From Pseudonocardia sp. (GTDB taxonomy: Bacteria; Actinomycetota; Actinomycetes; Mycobacteriales; Pseudonocardiaceae), in contig NZ_JAODNI010000092.1 in the NCBI RefSeq assembly GCF_025465255.1, forward strand, positions 62,001 through 126,000: DNA of 64,000 nt. Reading direction: 5' to 3'. Positions 40,362-48,902 of this stretch are shown piece by piece. The translations under genes and the position numbers were made by a program. Numbering within the stretch: position 1 is the stretch's first letter; every line of letters begins with the position of its first letter. Under the pieces are notes generated by a model, which made no database searches, was not told the origin of the DNA, and worked only from the letters and a program-made list of their open reading frames with translations.

Positions 40362-41189
40362 GTGACGGCAGCTCCCGTAGTCCCGACCAGCGAAGCGGCG
40401 ATCGCCCTGCCCGACCACGTGCGCGTCGCGTTCGGGGTGAAGGACGTCGTGCCGCGGCCGGTGGTGTGGGCGGGTCAGCGCGCCTGGCACTGCGGGGACG
40501 TCCTGCTGCGCCCGGTCGCGGACAACGCGGTCGCCGCGTGGTCCGCCGGGGTCCTGGACAGCCTCGAGGTCGAGGCCGTGCGGCTCGCCCGCCCGGTCCG
40601 GTCCTCGGACGGCCGCTGGGTCGTCGCCGGCTGGGCCGGATCCCGCAACCTGGCGGGCTCCTCCGAACCGCGCCACGACGACGTCATCTCCGCCTCACTG
40701 CGCCTGCACGCCGCCACCTCCACCGTGCTGCGTCCCCGCCTCCTCGACGACCGCGACGACCTGCTGTCCCGCTCCGCCGCCGCCGCCTTCGGGGAGCGTC
40801 GCCTCGTGCTGGACCCGGGGACCGGCGGGGAGCTGTTCGAGCAGCTCGCGGCCCACCGCCGTCCGGTCAGGCTCTCCCCGCAGGTGGTGCACGGCGAGCT
40901 GTTCGGTGCCGTGCTCTTCGACGTCGACGGCGTGCCCGCGGTGCTCGATCTCGTCCCGTTCTGGCGCCCGGCCGAGTGGGCGGCGGCGGTCGTCGCCGTC
41001 GACGCCGTGGCGTGGGGCGGTGCGGACGAGGGCCTGCTGGACCGGTGGTCGCACCTCGACGAGTGGCCCCAGGCGCTGCTGCGCGCCGTCCTGTACCGGC
41101 TGGCCCTGCACGCCCAGCACCCCGACGCCTCCGCCCGGAGCCTCCCCGGCCTCGAGCGCGCCTCGGGCCTGGTCGCCGCCCGCCTCTGA
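40362..41189 (+). CDS. TIGR02569 family protein
   Basis: A 275-aa protein matching the actinobacterial TIGR02569 family (M. tuberculosis Rv3205c position, next to moeZ). It is related to aminoglycoside-phosphotransferase-like folds: RPVADNAVAAWSAGVLDSLE (about 43-62), VVHGELFGAVLFDVDGVPAV (about 170-190, the HGE-LFG loop in place of HGDLHPGN) and VLDLVPFWRPAEWAAAVVAV (about 190-210, where the metal Asp would be). Whether it retains kinase activity is unclear. An upstream GTG at 40353 is possible. Confidence 0.75.
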   Translation: MTAAPVVPTSEAAIALPDHVRVAFGVKDVVPRPVVWAGQRAWHCGDVLLRPVADNAVAAWSAGVLDSLEVEAVRLARPVRSSDGRWVVAGWAGSRNLAGSSEPRHDDVISASLRLHAATSTVLRPRLLDDRDDLLSRSAAAAFGERRLVLDPGTGGELFEQLAAHRRPVRLSPQVVHGELFGAVLFDVDGVPAVLDLVPFWRPAEWAAAVVAVDAVAWGGADEGLLDRWSHLDEWPQALLRAVLYRLALHAQHPDASARSLPGLERASGLVAARL

Positions 41190-41201
41190 CACCCGGAAGC
41201 C

Positions 41202-41262
41202 GCGTCATGGAGCCATGGCGCGGCCGGGCGGCCCCGAAATTCGCGTTGCGGCTCCACAACGC
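41202..41262. repeat. Two adjacent 20-bp palindromes upstream of narK
   Basis: GCGTCATGGAGCCATGGCGC (41202-41221) and GCGTTGCGGCTCCACAACGC (41243-41262) are each quasi-palindromic, and they have complementary cores (GGAGCC and GGCTCC). They may pair with each other. They lie after the TIGR02569 stop (terminator) and before narK. Confidence 0.5.
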
Positions 41263-41427
41263 GGGCGTGGCTTCACGGGGCCGGTCCTGGCTCGGTGATC
41301 TCACGCTGCACCTCACCGCACGTGAGGACCGCTTTGCGTCGGCGTCACACGGGGCCACGGCGGGGTAATGAGTCCTTCCTACGGTCTGCGCATTCCCTCG
41401 GATGCGACAGACCCACTGGAGGACGGC

Positions 41428-42843
41428 GTGACAGCCACCGCAGAAGGCTCGACGGACACGACGGGCGGTGACGAGACCGGCACCGTGAACCGTGGCCTCG
41501 TGCAGGGTCGCTGGATCGGGCACTGGGAGCCGGAGGACCCCGGCTTCTGGGAGCGCACCGGTAAGAAGATCGCCAACCGCAACCTGTGGGCGTCGATCCT
41601 CGTCGAGCACGTCGGTTTCTCCGTCTGGACCCTCTGGTCGGTCTTCGTCGTGTTCATGGGCCCGGAGTACGGCGTCGACGCGGCCGGCAAGTTCTTCCTC
41701 GGTGCGACGGCCACGCTCGTCGGCGCGATCCTGCGGGTGCCCTACACCTTCGCGGTCGCCCGCTTCGGCGGCCGGAACTGGACGGTCGTCAGCGCGCTGC
41801 TGCTGCTGATCCCCACGATCGCCGCGGCGTTCGTCCTGCAGCCCGGGACGCCCTACGCCGTCTTCGTGGTCATGGCCGCGCTCGCCGGCTTCGGCGGCGG
41901 CAACTTCGCGTCGTCGATGACCAACATCAACGCCTTCTTCCCCGAGGGCCGCAAGGGGACCGCGCTGGGCCTCAACGCCGGCGGCGGCAACCTCGGTGTC
42001 GCACTCATCCAGCTCCTCGCGCTGCTGACCATCGCGACCGCGGGCGCCGGACAGCCGAAGATCCTGTTGATGATCTACATCCCGCTGATCGTGGTCTGTG
42101 CGGTGGTGGCGGCGTTCTCCATGGAGAATCTCTCCAGCGTCAGCAACGACAAGGGCGCCATGAAGCTCGCCCTGCGCGAGAAGGACACCGGAATCATGTC
42201 CTTCCTCTACATCGGCACCTTCGGGTCGTCCATCGGCTACAGCTTCGCCTTCGGGCTCGTGCTGCAGACCCAGTTCGGCCGCACCCCACTGCAGGCCGCG
42301 GCGGTCACCTTCATCGGCCCGCTGCTCGGCTCGTTCATCCGCCCGCTCGGCGGCTACCTCGCGGACCGCCTCGGCGGCGCCCGGGTCAGCCAGTGGAACT
42401 TCGTCCTGATGGCCGTCGCCGCGCTCGTCTGCATCCTCGCGTCGGGGGCGGACTCGCTGGCCCTGTTCACGCTCGGCTTCATCCTGCTGTTCGTGTTCTC
42501 GGGCATCGGGAACGGCTCGACCTACAAGATGATCCCGGCGATCTTCCGCCGCCAGGCGCTGGGCCGGATCGCGGCCGGGGCGGCCGAGGGCCCGACCATG
42601 CTGCATGCCCGCCGCGTCTCCGGTGCCGCGATCGGCCTGATCTCGGCGGTGGGTGCCCTGGGCGGCCTGGCGATCAACCTGGCCTTCCGCCAGTCGTTCG
42701 CGGCGACGAAGAGCGGGGTCCCGGCCTTCTGGGCCTTCCTCGCCTTCTACCTGGTCTGCGCCGTCGTCACCTACCGGGTGTACGCGAAGCAGAAGGCCAC
42801 GGTCCGGGCCGCTCCGGACCGGTCCGCGCTCGCCCGCGTCTGA
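41428..42843 (+). CDS. narK: Nitrate/nitrite transporter NarK
   Basis: A 471-aa major-facilitator transporter of the NarK/NasA group with 12 membrane segments. The nitrate signature GFGGGNFASSMTNINAFFPE (about 155-174) and the conserved second nitrate motif around FSGIGNGSTYKMIPAIF (about 362-378) are present. The GTG at 41428 has GGAGG 5 bases upstream and is preferred to an ATG at 41368. It starts a nitrite-assimilation cluster with nirB and nirD. The mycobacterial narK3-nirBD grouping is similar. Confidence 0.9.
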   Translation: MTATAEGSTDTTGGDETGTVNRGLVQGRWIGHWEPEDPGFWERTGKKIANRNLWASILVEHVGFSVWTLWSVFVVFMGPEYGVDAAGKFFLGATATLVGAILRVPYTFAVARFGGRNWTVVSALLLLIPTIAAAFVLQPGTPYAVFVVMAALAGFGGGNFASSMTNINAFFPEGRKGTALGLNAGGGNLGVALIQLLALLTIATAGAGQPKILLMIYIPLIVVCAVVAAFSMENLSSVSNDKGAMKLALREKDTGIMSFLYIGTFGSSIGYSFAFGLVLQTQFGRTPLQAAAVTFIGPLLGSFIRPLGGYLADRLGGARVSQWNFVLMAVAALVCILASGADSLALFTLGFILLFVFSGIGNGSTYKMIPAIFRRQALGRIAAGAAEGPTMLHARRVSGAAIGLISAVGALGGLAINLAFRQSFAATKSGVPAFWAFLAFYLVCAVVTYRVYAKQKATVRAAPDRSALARV

Positions 42844-42898
42844 CCGGCACGACCAGAACACGAACGACCCCCGCGAGGCGGGGGCGAGGAGGTACGGC

Positions 42899-45433
42899 AT
42901 GGCCCGGCACCTGGTGGTCGTCGGCAACGGGATGGTCGGGCACCGGTTGGTGTCCGCGCTGCGCGAGCGGGACACCGCGGGCGCGTGGCGGATCACGGTG
43001 CTCGGTGAGGAGGGCCGCCCGGCGTACGACCGGGTGGGGCTCTCCACGTACGTCGACGGCAGCTCCGAGGAGGACCTGCGCCTCCCCGAGCTCGACGACC
43101 GGGTCGAGCTCCGGCTCGGGGATCCCGTCGTCACCCTCGACCGCGGCGCCCGGCGGGTCGTCACCGCGTCCGGCGCCGAGCTGACCTACGACGCCCTGGT
43201 CCTGGCCACGGGATCGGTCCCGTTCGTGCCGCCGGTGCCGGGCAGGGACCTCCCGAACTGCTTCGTCTACCGCACGCTCGACGACCTCGACGCGATCAAG
43301 GCGGCGGCCGCGGCGGCCGTCGCGCGACCCGGCCCCGGCCGTCGTTCCGCGGTCGTCGTCGGCGGCGGGCTGCTCGGCCTGGAGGCCGCCCGCGCGATGC
43401 GGCTGCTCGGGCTGTCCCCGCAGGTCGTCGAGATCGCGCCGCGGCTGATGCCCGTCCAGGTCGACGAGGGCGGCGGTGCCCTGCTGCGGAACCTCGTCGA
43501 GCGCCAGGACATGGCGGTGCGCTGCGGCGTCGCGGTCTCGGCGGTCTCGGAAGATCGCGGCAGGCTCGTCGCCACGCTCTCGGACGGCATCGAGCTGGAC
43601 GCGGACCTGGTCGTCTTCTCCGCCGGCATCCGGGCCGCGGACTCGCTCGCCCGCAGCTCGGGCCTCCCCGTCGGGGAACGCGGCGGCGTGCTGGTCGACG
43701 CGGCGTGCCGCACCCCCGACGGATGCGTCTGGGCGATCGGCGAGTGCGCCGCGCTCGAGGGCCGCACGTACGGCCTGGTGGCGCCCGGGTACGCGATGGC
43801 GGAGGTCGTCGCGGACCGGCTGCTCGGCGGGTCGGGCAGCATGCAGCCCGCGGAGCTGGACATGTCCACCAAGCTCAAGCTGCTCGGCGTCGACGTCGCG
43901 AGCTTCGGGGACGCGCACGCGGCCACCGACGGCGCGCTCGAGGTCGTCGTGAACGACCCGGTCGCCGGCACCTACTCCAAGATCGTGGTCTCCGACGACG
44001 CGCGCACCCTGCTCGGCGGCGTGCTCGTCGGGGACGCCTCGAAGTACGCGACCCTGCGCCCGCTCGTCGGCTCCGCGCTGCCCGCGGACCCCGTCGCGAT
44101 GATCGCGCCCGGCGGCGTCGAGCTCGGCGCGGACGCCCTCCCGGACTCCGCACAGATCTGCTCCTGCAACGCGGTCACCAAGGGCGCGCTCAAGGCCGCG
44201 ATCGACGACGGCGCCCACGACGTCCCGGCGCTGAAGTCCTGCACCCGGGCCGGCACCAGCTGCGGGTCCTGCATCCCGATGCTGAAGACCCTGCTGCTCG
44301 GCGCGGGCGTCGAGGTGTCGAAGGCGGTCTGCGAGCATTTCGCGTACTCCCGCGCGGAGCTGTTCCAGATCATCGCCGGCGCCGGGATCCGGACGTTCTC
44401 CGAGCTCGTCGAGAGCCACGGGACCGGGCGCGGCTGCGACCTCTGCAAGCCGGTCGTCGCTTCGATCCTGGCGTCGCTCGGCAACGGGCACGTCCTGGAG
44501 GGGGAGCAGGCCGCGCTGCAGGACACCAACGACCACTTCCTCGCGAACCTGCAGCGCAACGGCACCTACTCGGTCGTCCCGCGCATCCCGGGCGGGGAGA
44601 TCACGCCGGACGGGCTGATCGTGATCGGCGAGGTCGCCCGGGACTTCGGGCTCTACACCAAGATCACCGGCGGCCAGCGGATCGACATGTTCGGCGCCCG
44701 CGTCGAGCAGCTGCCGCAGATCTGGAAGCGCCTGGTGGATGCCGGGTTCGAGTCCGGGCACGCCTACGGCAAGTCCCTGCGCACGGTGAAGTCGTGCGTC
44801 GGCTCGTCCTGGTGCCGGTACGGCGTGCAGGACTCGGTGGGCATGGCCGTGCTGCTGGAGCTGCGGTATCGGGGGCTGCGCAGCCCGCACAAGTTCAAGT
44901 CCGGTGTCTCGGGCTGTGCGCGCGAGTGCGCCGAGGCCCGGAGCAAGGACTTCGGCGTCATCGCCACGGAGAAGGGCTGGAACCTCTACGTGGGCGGCAA
45001 CGGCGGCGCGAACCCGCGGCACGCGGACCTGATCGTGCAGGACGTGGACTCCGAGCAGCTCGTCAGGATCATCGACCGGTTCCTGATGTTCTACATCCGT
45101 ACCGCGGACCGGCTGCAGCGCACCGCCGCCTGGCTCGACGCCCTGGAGGGCGGACTGGACCACCTGCGCGAGGTGGTCGTGGACGACTCCCTCGGCATCT
45201 GCGCGGACCTGGAGGCGGCGATGGCGACACACGTCGAGAACTACGCGGACGAGTGGCGGGGGGTGCTGGAGGACCCGGCGAAGCTCGAACGCTACGTCTC
45301 CTTCGTCAACGCGCCGGAGACGCCGGACCCGACGATCAGCTTCATCACGGAGCGGGGACAGCCGATCCCCGCCCGGCGGGAAGGCGATCCGGTGCTGGTC
45401 GGGATGCCTGCGATGAACGGGGTCTCCCGATGA
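42899..45433 (+). CDS. nirB: Nitrite reductase [NAD(P)H] large subunit NirB
   Basis: An 844-aa assimilatory nitrite reductase that reduces nitrite to ammonium with NADH. The N-terminal FAD/NAD module starts HLVVVGNGMVGHRL, with a second dinucleotide motif VVVGGGLLGLEAARAM. The BFD [2Fe-2S] region CSCNAVTKG...CTRAGTSCGSC begins at about 421. The siroheme/[4Fe-4S] ligands CVGSSWCRYG (about 634) and SGCARECAEARSKDFG (about 674) are intact. GAGGAGG lies before the ATG. Its stop overlaps the nirD start by 4 bases. Confidence 0.93.
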   Translation: MARHLVVVGNGMVGHRLVSALRERDTAGAWRITVLGEEGRPAYDRVGLSTYVDGSSEEDLRLPELDDRVELRLGDPVVTLDRGARRVVTASGAELTYDALVLATGSVPFVPPVPGRDLPNCFVYRTLDDLDAIKAAAAAAVARPGPGRRSAVVVGGGLLGLEAARAMRLLGLSPQVVEIAPRLMPVQVDEGGGALLRNLVERQDMAVRCGVAVSAVSEDRGRLVATLSDGIELDADLVVFSAGIRAADSLARSSGLPVGERGGVLVDAACRTPDGCVWAIGECAALEGRTYGLVAPGYAMAEVVADRLLGGSGSMQPAELDMSTKLKLLGVDVASFGDAHAATDGALEVVVNDPVAGTYSKIVVSDDARTLLGGVLVGDASKYATLRPLVGSALPADPVAMIAPGGVELGADALPDSAQICSCNAVTKGALKAAIDDGAHDVPALKSCTRAGTSCGSCIPMLKTLLLGAGVEVSKAVCEHFAYSRAELFQIIAGAGIRTFSELVESHGTGRGCDLCKPVVASILASLGNGHVLEGEQAALQDTNDHFLANLQRNGTYSVVPRIPGGEITPDGLIVIGEVARDFGLYTKITGGQRIDMFGARVEQLPQIWKRLVDAGFESGHAYGKSLRTVKSCVGSSWCRYGVQDSVGMAVLLELRYRGLRSPHKFKSGVSGCARECAEARSKDFGVIATEKGWNLYVGGNGGANPRHADLIVQDVDSEQLVRIIDRFLMFYIRTADRLQRTAAWLDALEGGLDHLREVVVDDSLGICADLEAAMATHVENYADEWRGVLEDPAKLERYVSFVNAPETPDPTISFITERGQPIPARREGDPVLVGMPAMNGVSR

Positions 45434-45774
45434 CCGCTGTCGAGACCGGCCTGCGCTGGGAGACCGTCTGCCTGCTGGAGCGGCTGCAGCCGGAGCGGGG
45501 CGCCGCCGCGCTGGTCGAGGGCCGGCAGGTCGCCGTCTTCCGCCTGCACGACGACTCGGTGCACGCGATCGGCAACATCGACCCGTTCTCCGGCGCCGCC
45601 GTCCTCTCCCGCGGGATCGTCGGGGACAAGGGCGGCGTGCCCGTCGTCGCGTCGCCGGTCTACAAGCAGGCGTTCAGCCTGCTCGACGGCCACTGCCTCG
45701 ACGAGCCGGACGTGGCCGTGGCCGTCTACGCCGTCCGCGTCGACGATCACCGTGTTCAGATCGGGTTACCGTGA
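45430..45774 (+). CDS. nirD: Nitrite reductase small subunit NirD
   Basis: A 114-aa Rieske-like small subunit. CLLERLQPERGAAALVEGRQ, then AVFRLHDDSVHAIGNIDPFS and ASPVYKQAFSLLDGHCLD follow the NirD fold. It lacks Rieske cluster cysteines, as is usual for NirD. The start overlaps nirB (ATGA). It partners NirB. Confidence 0.9.
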   Translation: MTAVETGLRWETVCLLERLQPERGAAALVEGRQVAVFRLHDDSVHAIGNIDPFSGAAVLSRGIVGDKGGVPVVASPVYKQAFSLLDGHCLDEPDVAVAVYAVRVDDHRVQIGLP

Positions 45775-45820
45775 GGGCGGTTACGCGGTGGACCCCGGCG
45801 CCAGCGCGGACAATGGTGCG

Positions 45821-46984
45821 ATGACCGCTGCCACCACCGAGCCGGCGCCCGTCCCTTCGCTCGCGGGCTTCACCGTCGGCGTCACCGCCGCGCGCCGGGC
45901 CGAGGAGCTGGGCACGATGCTCGAGCGCCGCGGCGCGTGCGTCCAGCACGGCCCCGCCATCCGCATCGTGCCGCTGGCGGACGACGCGGACCTGCTCGAC
46001 CGCACCCGTGCGCTGGTCGCGAACCCGCCGGACGTCACGGTCGCGACGACCGGGATCGGCTTCCGCGGCTGGGTCGAGGCGGCCGACGGCTGGGGCATCG
46101 GCGAGGCTTTGCTCGCCGCGCTCGGCAAGGGCGAGCTGCTCGCCCGCGGGCCCAAGGCGCGCGGGGCGATCCGGGCGTCCGGGCTGACGGAGAAGTGGTC
46201 GCCGCCGTCCGAGTCGTCCGCGGAGGTGCTGGAGTACCTGCTGGAGGAAGGAGTCGACGGCCTGCGGATCGCGATGCAGCTGCACGGCGAGCCGCTCCCG
46301 GACGTCGTCGAGGCCCTCGAGCTGGCCGGCGCCGAGGTCGTCCAGGTGCCGGTCTACCGCTGGGTGCCGCCCGCGGACCTCGGCCCGATGGACAGGCTGA
46401 CGGACTCCGTCCTGGCCGGCGGCGTCGACATGCTGGCCTTCACGAGCGCGCCCGCCGCCGCGAGCCTGCTCGCGCGCGCCGCCGAACGCGGGGTGAAGGA
46501 CGAGCTCGTCGAGGCGATGCGCGGGCCCGTCCTGGCGTTGTGCGTCGGCCCGGTGACGGCGGCGCCGCTGGAGGCCGTGGACATCCCGACCCTGCAGCCC
46601 GCCCGCTCACGGCTCGGCGCGATGGTCCGGACGCTGGAGGCCGAGGCGCCGACCCGGGCGCGCCGGCTGCCGGTCGCCGGGCACTGGCTGGAGCTGCGCG
46701 GCCACGCCGTCCTGGTCGACGGCGAGCTGCGCAGCGTGCCGCCCACCGGCATGTCGATGCTGCGCGTCCTCGCCCGCCGGGCCGGCCGGGTCGTGACCCG
46801 CGCGGAGCTGCTCCGGGCGCTGCCCGGCGGTGGCGACGACGAGCACGCGGTCGAGACGGCGATGACCCGGCTGAGGTCATCGCTCGGCACCCCGAAGCTG
46901 GTCCAGACCGTGGTCAAGCGCGGCTACCGACTCGCCCTGGACCCCGGGGCGGGGCCCGCACCGACCGGTGGTCACTGTGTCTGA
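45821..46984 (+). CDS. Uroporphyrinogen-III synthase fused to a winged-helix DNA-binding domain
   Basis: A 387-aa fusion. The HemD-like domain (about 14-265: LAGFTVGVTAARRAEELGTM, VATTGIGFRGWVEAA, MLAFTSAPAAASLLARA) would cyclise hydroxymethylbilane. The C-terminal OmpR-type winged helix (about 285-370: GTPKLVQTVVKRGYRLAL) could bind DNA. This matches M. tuberculosis Rv0260c. With nirBD and cbiX it supplies and may sense siroheme precursors. GACAAT is 6 bases before the ATG. Confidence 0.85.
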   Translation: MTAATTEPAPVPSLAGFTVGVTAARRAEELGTMLERRGACVQHGPAIRIVPLADDADLLDRTRALVANPPDVTVATTGIGFRGWVEAADGWGIGEALLAALGKGELLARGPKARGAIRASGLTEKWSPPSESSAEVLEYLLEEGVDGLRIAMQLHGEPLPDVVEALELAGAEVVQVPVYRWVPPADLGPMDRLTDSVLAGGVDMLAFTSAPAAASLLARAAERGVKDELVEAMRGPVLALCVGPVTAAPLEAVDIPTLQPARSRLGAMVRTLEAEAPTRARRLPVAGHWLELRGHAVLVDGELRSVPPTGMSMLRVLARRAGRVVTRAELLRALPGGGDDEHAVETAMTRLRSSLGTPKLVQTVVKRGYRLALDPGAGPAPTGGHCV

Positions 46985-47699
46985 ACCGCACGCGTCGCTG
47001 CTGCTGGTGGCGCACGGGAGCCGGAGCACGGCGGCGGACGAGGTGGTCCGCGAGATCGCCGCGGCCGCCCGGGAGCGGCTGGACGGCGCGGACGTGCGGG
47101 TCGCCTACGTGGACGTCCGCACGCCGACCGTCGCGGACGCTGTCGCGGGGCTCCGGGCGGACGGTCTGCACGGCGCCGTGGTGCTCCCGGCGTTCCTCGC
47201 CTCCGGCTACCACGTGCGGACGGACCTGCCGGCCCAGCTCGCCGAGGCGGGCGCGGACCCGTCGCGTTTCGTGGTGACGCCCGCGCTCGGCCCGGATCGC
47301 CTGCTCGCCGAGGCCGCGCTGGCCCGGCTGCGGGACGCGGGCCTGCGTCCGGGGGACGCGGTCGTGCTCGCGGCCGCGGGCTCGTCGGACCCGGCAGCCC
47401 TCGCCGAGGTGCGCGCGACGGGCCGGATGCTGGGCTCGCTCCTCGGTCGACGCGTGAGGGTCGGCTTCGCGGCCACCGCCGCCCCGAAGATCGACGCGCT
47501 GGTCGACGGCCTGCGACGGGCCGGGGAGGACCGGATCGCGGTCGCCTCCTGGCTGCTCGCGCCGGGGGTGTTCCACAGCCGGATCGAGGACGGGGGTGCG
47601 GACGTGGTCGGGGCGCCGCTGGGAGCACACGAGGACGTCGTGGGAGCGGTCGTCGCCCGCTACCGCGCGGGAGTCGAGGCGGGGGCCGCGGCGGCCTGA
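46968..47699 (+). CDS. Sirohydrochlorin chelatase (CbiX-like)
   Basis: A 243-aa protein of two CbiX-type halves. The first half has the catalytic His in LLVAHGSRSTAADEVVREIA and the metal-substrate region LPAFLASGYHVRTDLP. The second half (about 125-240) keeps VVLAAAGSSDP and WLLAPGVFHSRIED but lacks the first His. It inserts iron into sirohydrochlorin for siroheme, the NirB cofactor. The start overlaps the end of the HemD fusion gene; GTG at 46977 is an equally good start. Confidence 0.82.
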   Translation: MVTVSEPHASLLLVAHGSRSTAADEVVREIAAAARERLDGADVRVAYVDVRTPTVADAVAGLRADGLHGAVVLPAFLASGYHVRTDLPAQLAEAGADPSRFVVTPALGPDRLLAEAALARLRDAGLRPGDAVVLAAAGSSDPAALAEVRATGRMLGSLLGRRVRVGFAATAAPKIDALVDGLRRAGEDRIAVASWLLAPGVFHSRIEDGGADVVGAPLGAHEDVVGAVVARYRAGVEAGAAAA

Positions 47700-47701
47700 C
47701 C

Positions 47702-47780
47702 CGGCACTCGCGCCCGGACCGCTCCGGGCACTCGTGGGGCTTCGATGCCGCGCGGCAGCACGAAAGCGGCATGAGTGCCG
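47702..47780. repeat. Imperfect palindrome between convergent genes
   Basis: CGGCACTC (47702-47709) and GAGTGCCG (47773-47780) frame further inverted segments (TTCG-TGCCGC / GCGGCA-CGAA). It separates the chelatase from the convergent alkyltransferase-like gene and shares the GGCACTC core with the palindromes at 5.7, 11.1 and 16.7 kb. Confidence 0.45.
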
Positions 47781-47784
47781 CGGC

Positions 47785-48066
47785 TCAGCGCCGCCGGTGT
47801 TCCTTCGGGAGCCTGCCGTCCACCAGGAGGACACCTTCGGCGCGGAGCCGTGCCGCCTGCTCCTGCGCGATGTGCGGGGCGCAGGTGCCGTTCGCCCGCA
47901 GGACCCGGTGCCAGGGCAGGTCGTGGCCGTCCTCGGCGAGGATCCGGCCGACGAGCCGGGCCGAGCGGATCCCCGCCCGCGCCGCGACCTCGCCGTAGGT
48001 CGACGTCCGGCCCGGAGGGATCGCGGCGACCACCTCCCGGACCCGTTCGAGGACCTCCTCATCCAT
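47785..48066 (-). CDS. Alkyltransferase-like protein (ATL)
   Basis: A 93-aa DNA-binding domain of the MGMT family. The motif GRTSTYGEVAARAGIRSARLVG (helix-turn-helix with arginine finger region) and PWHRVLRANG are clear. The alkyl-accepting Cys of PCHRV is replaced by Trp, so it cannot dealkylate DNA. ATL proteins bind O6-alkylguanine and hand the lesion to nucleotide excision repair. The ATG at 48066 overlaps the upstream hydrolase stop by 8 bases. It matches M. tuberculosis Rv3204. Confidence 0.88.
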   Translation of the reverse strand: MDEEVLERVREVVAAIPPGRTSTYGEVAARAGIRSARLVGRILAEDGHDLPWHRVLRANGTCAPHIAQEQAARLRAEGVLLVDGRLPKEHRRR

Positions 48067-48823
48067 CCAGGAACGCCCGCACACGGTCCGCCACCTCGGC
48101 GGTGCGCTCGAGGTAGAGCATGTGGCCGGCGTCGATCTCGGTGAGGGTGAACGCGTCACCCAGCTCGGCCCGGCACGCCGCGACCCACTCCGGCCGAACG
48201 AAGTCCTCCTGCGCGGCCGGGAGCAGCAGCGTCCGCACACCGACCGGCGGGACGACGGCGGGCCGGGCCATCTCGCTCCACGCCGCGACGACGGCCGCCC
48301 GGCAGAAGCGCCACGCCCACTCCTCCCCGCGCGGGACGAGGTGGTCCGCGATCTCCGCGTCGAGCAGCGCGTCCGGCACGTTCTTCCAGCTCTGGGCCTT
48401 GTCGGCCCGCGCGACGTCCTCGTCCGGGAACACCTCGTCCGGCCGGGTGCTCTCGGCGGCCTCGAGCATGTCCTGCGGGTCGAGACCGATCGCGGGGTCC
48501 AGCAGCACCAGCCGGGACACCCGCTCCGGTGCGCGCCGGGCCAGATGCGCCGCGACGGCTCCGCCGAACGAGTGCCCGACCACGACGGCCTCGGCGAGCC
48601 CCTCGCGGTCGAGCACGGCGAGCACGTCGGCGACGTGCTGTTCGAGGCCCCACGACGGAGCCCACGGGGAGCGGCCGTGGCCGCGCAGGTCGGGGCACAG
48701 CCAGCGCAGCCCGGGCAGCGCGGCGGCGAGCGGCCGGAACCGCAGCCCGTGCCCGGTGACGCCGTGCAGGGCGAGGACGGTGCGGCCCTCCGGCGCGCCG
48801 AGCTCGTGGACGTGGAGCGACAT
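48059..48823 (-). CDS. lipV: Alpha/beta hydrolase, LipV-like
   Basis: A 254-aa alpha/beta-hydrolase. VLALHGVTGHGLRFRPL (about 17-33), nucleophile elbow VVGHSFGGAVAAHL (Ser near 91), and the catalytic His in EIDAGHMLYLERT (about 234). The length and its position between the ATL gene and adnA match M. tuberculosis LipV (Rv3203), an esterase/lipase. The symbol is therefore assigned by synteny. It is translationally coupled to the ATL gene. Confidence 0.75.
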   Translation of the reverse strand: MSLHVHELGAPEGRTVLALHGVTGHGLRFRPLAAALPGLRWLCPDLRGHGRSPWAPSWGLEQHVADVLAVLDREGLAEAVVVGHSFGGAVAAHLARRAPERVSRLVLLDPAIGLDPQDMLEAAESTRPDEVFPDEDVARADKAQSWKNVPDALLDAEIADHLVPRGEEWAWRFCRAAVVAAWSEMARPAVVPPVGVRTLLLPAAQEDFVRPEWVAACRAELGDAFTLTEIDAGHMLYLERTAEVADRVRAFLDG

Positions 48824-48902
48824 GGGAGGGATCGTGCCAGCCCGGTCCGACGATTCCGGAGCCCGCGGCGGAACTGTCGGTGTCGCGTGGTCGAATCGAC
48901 AC

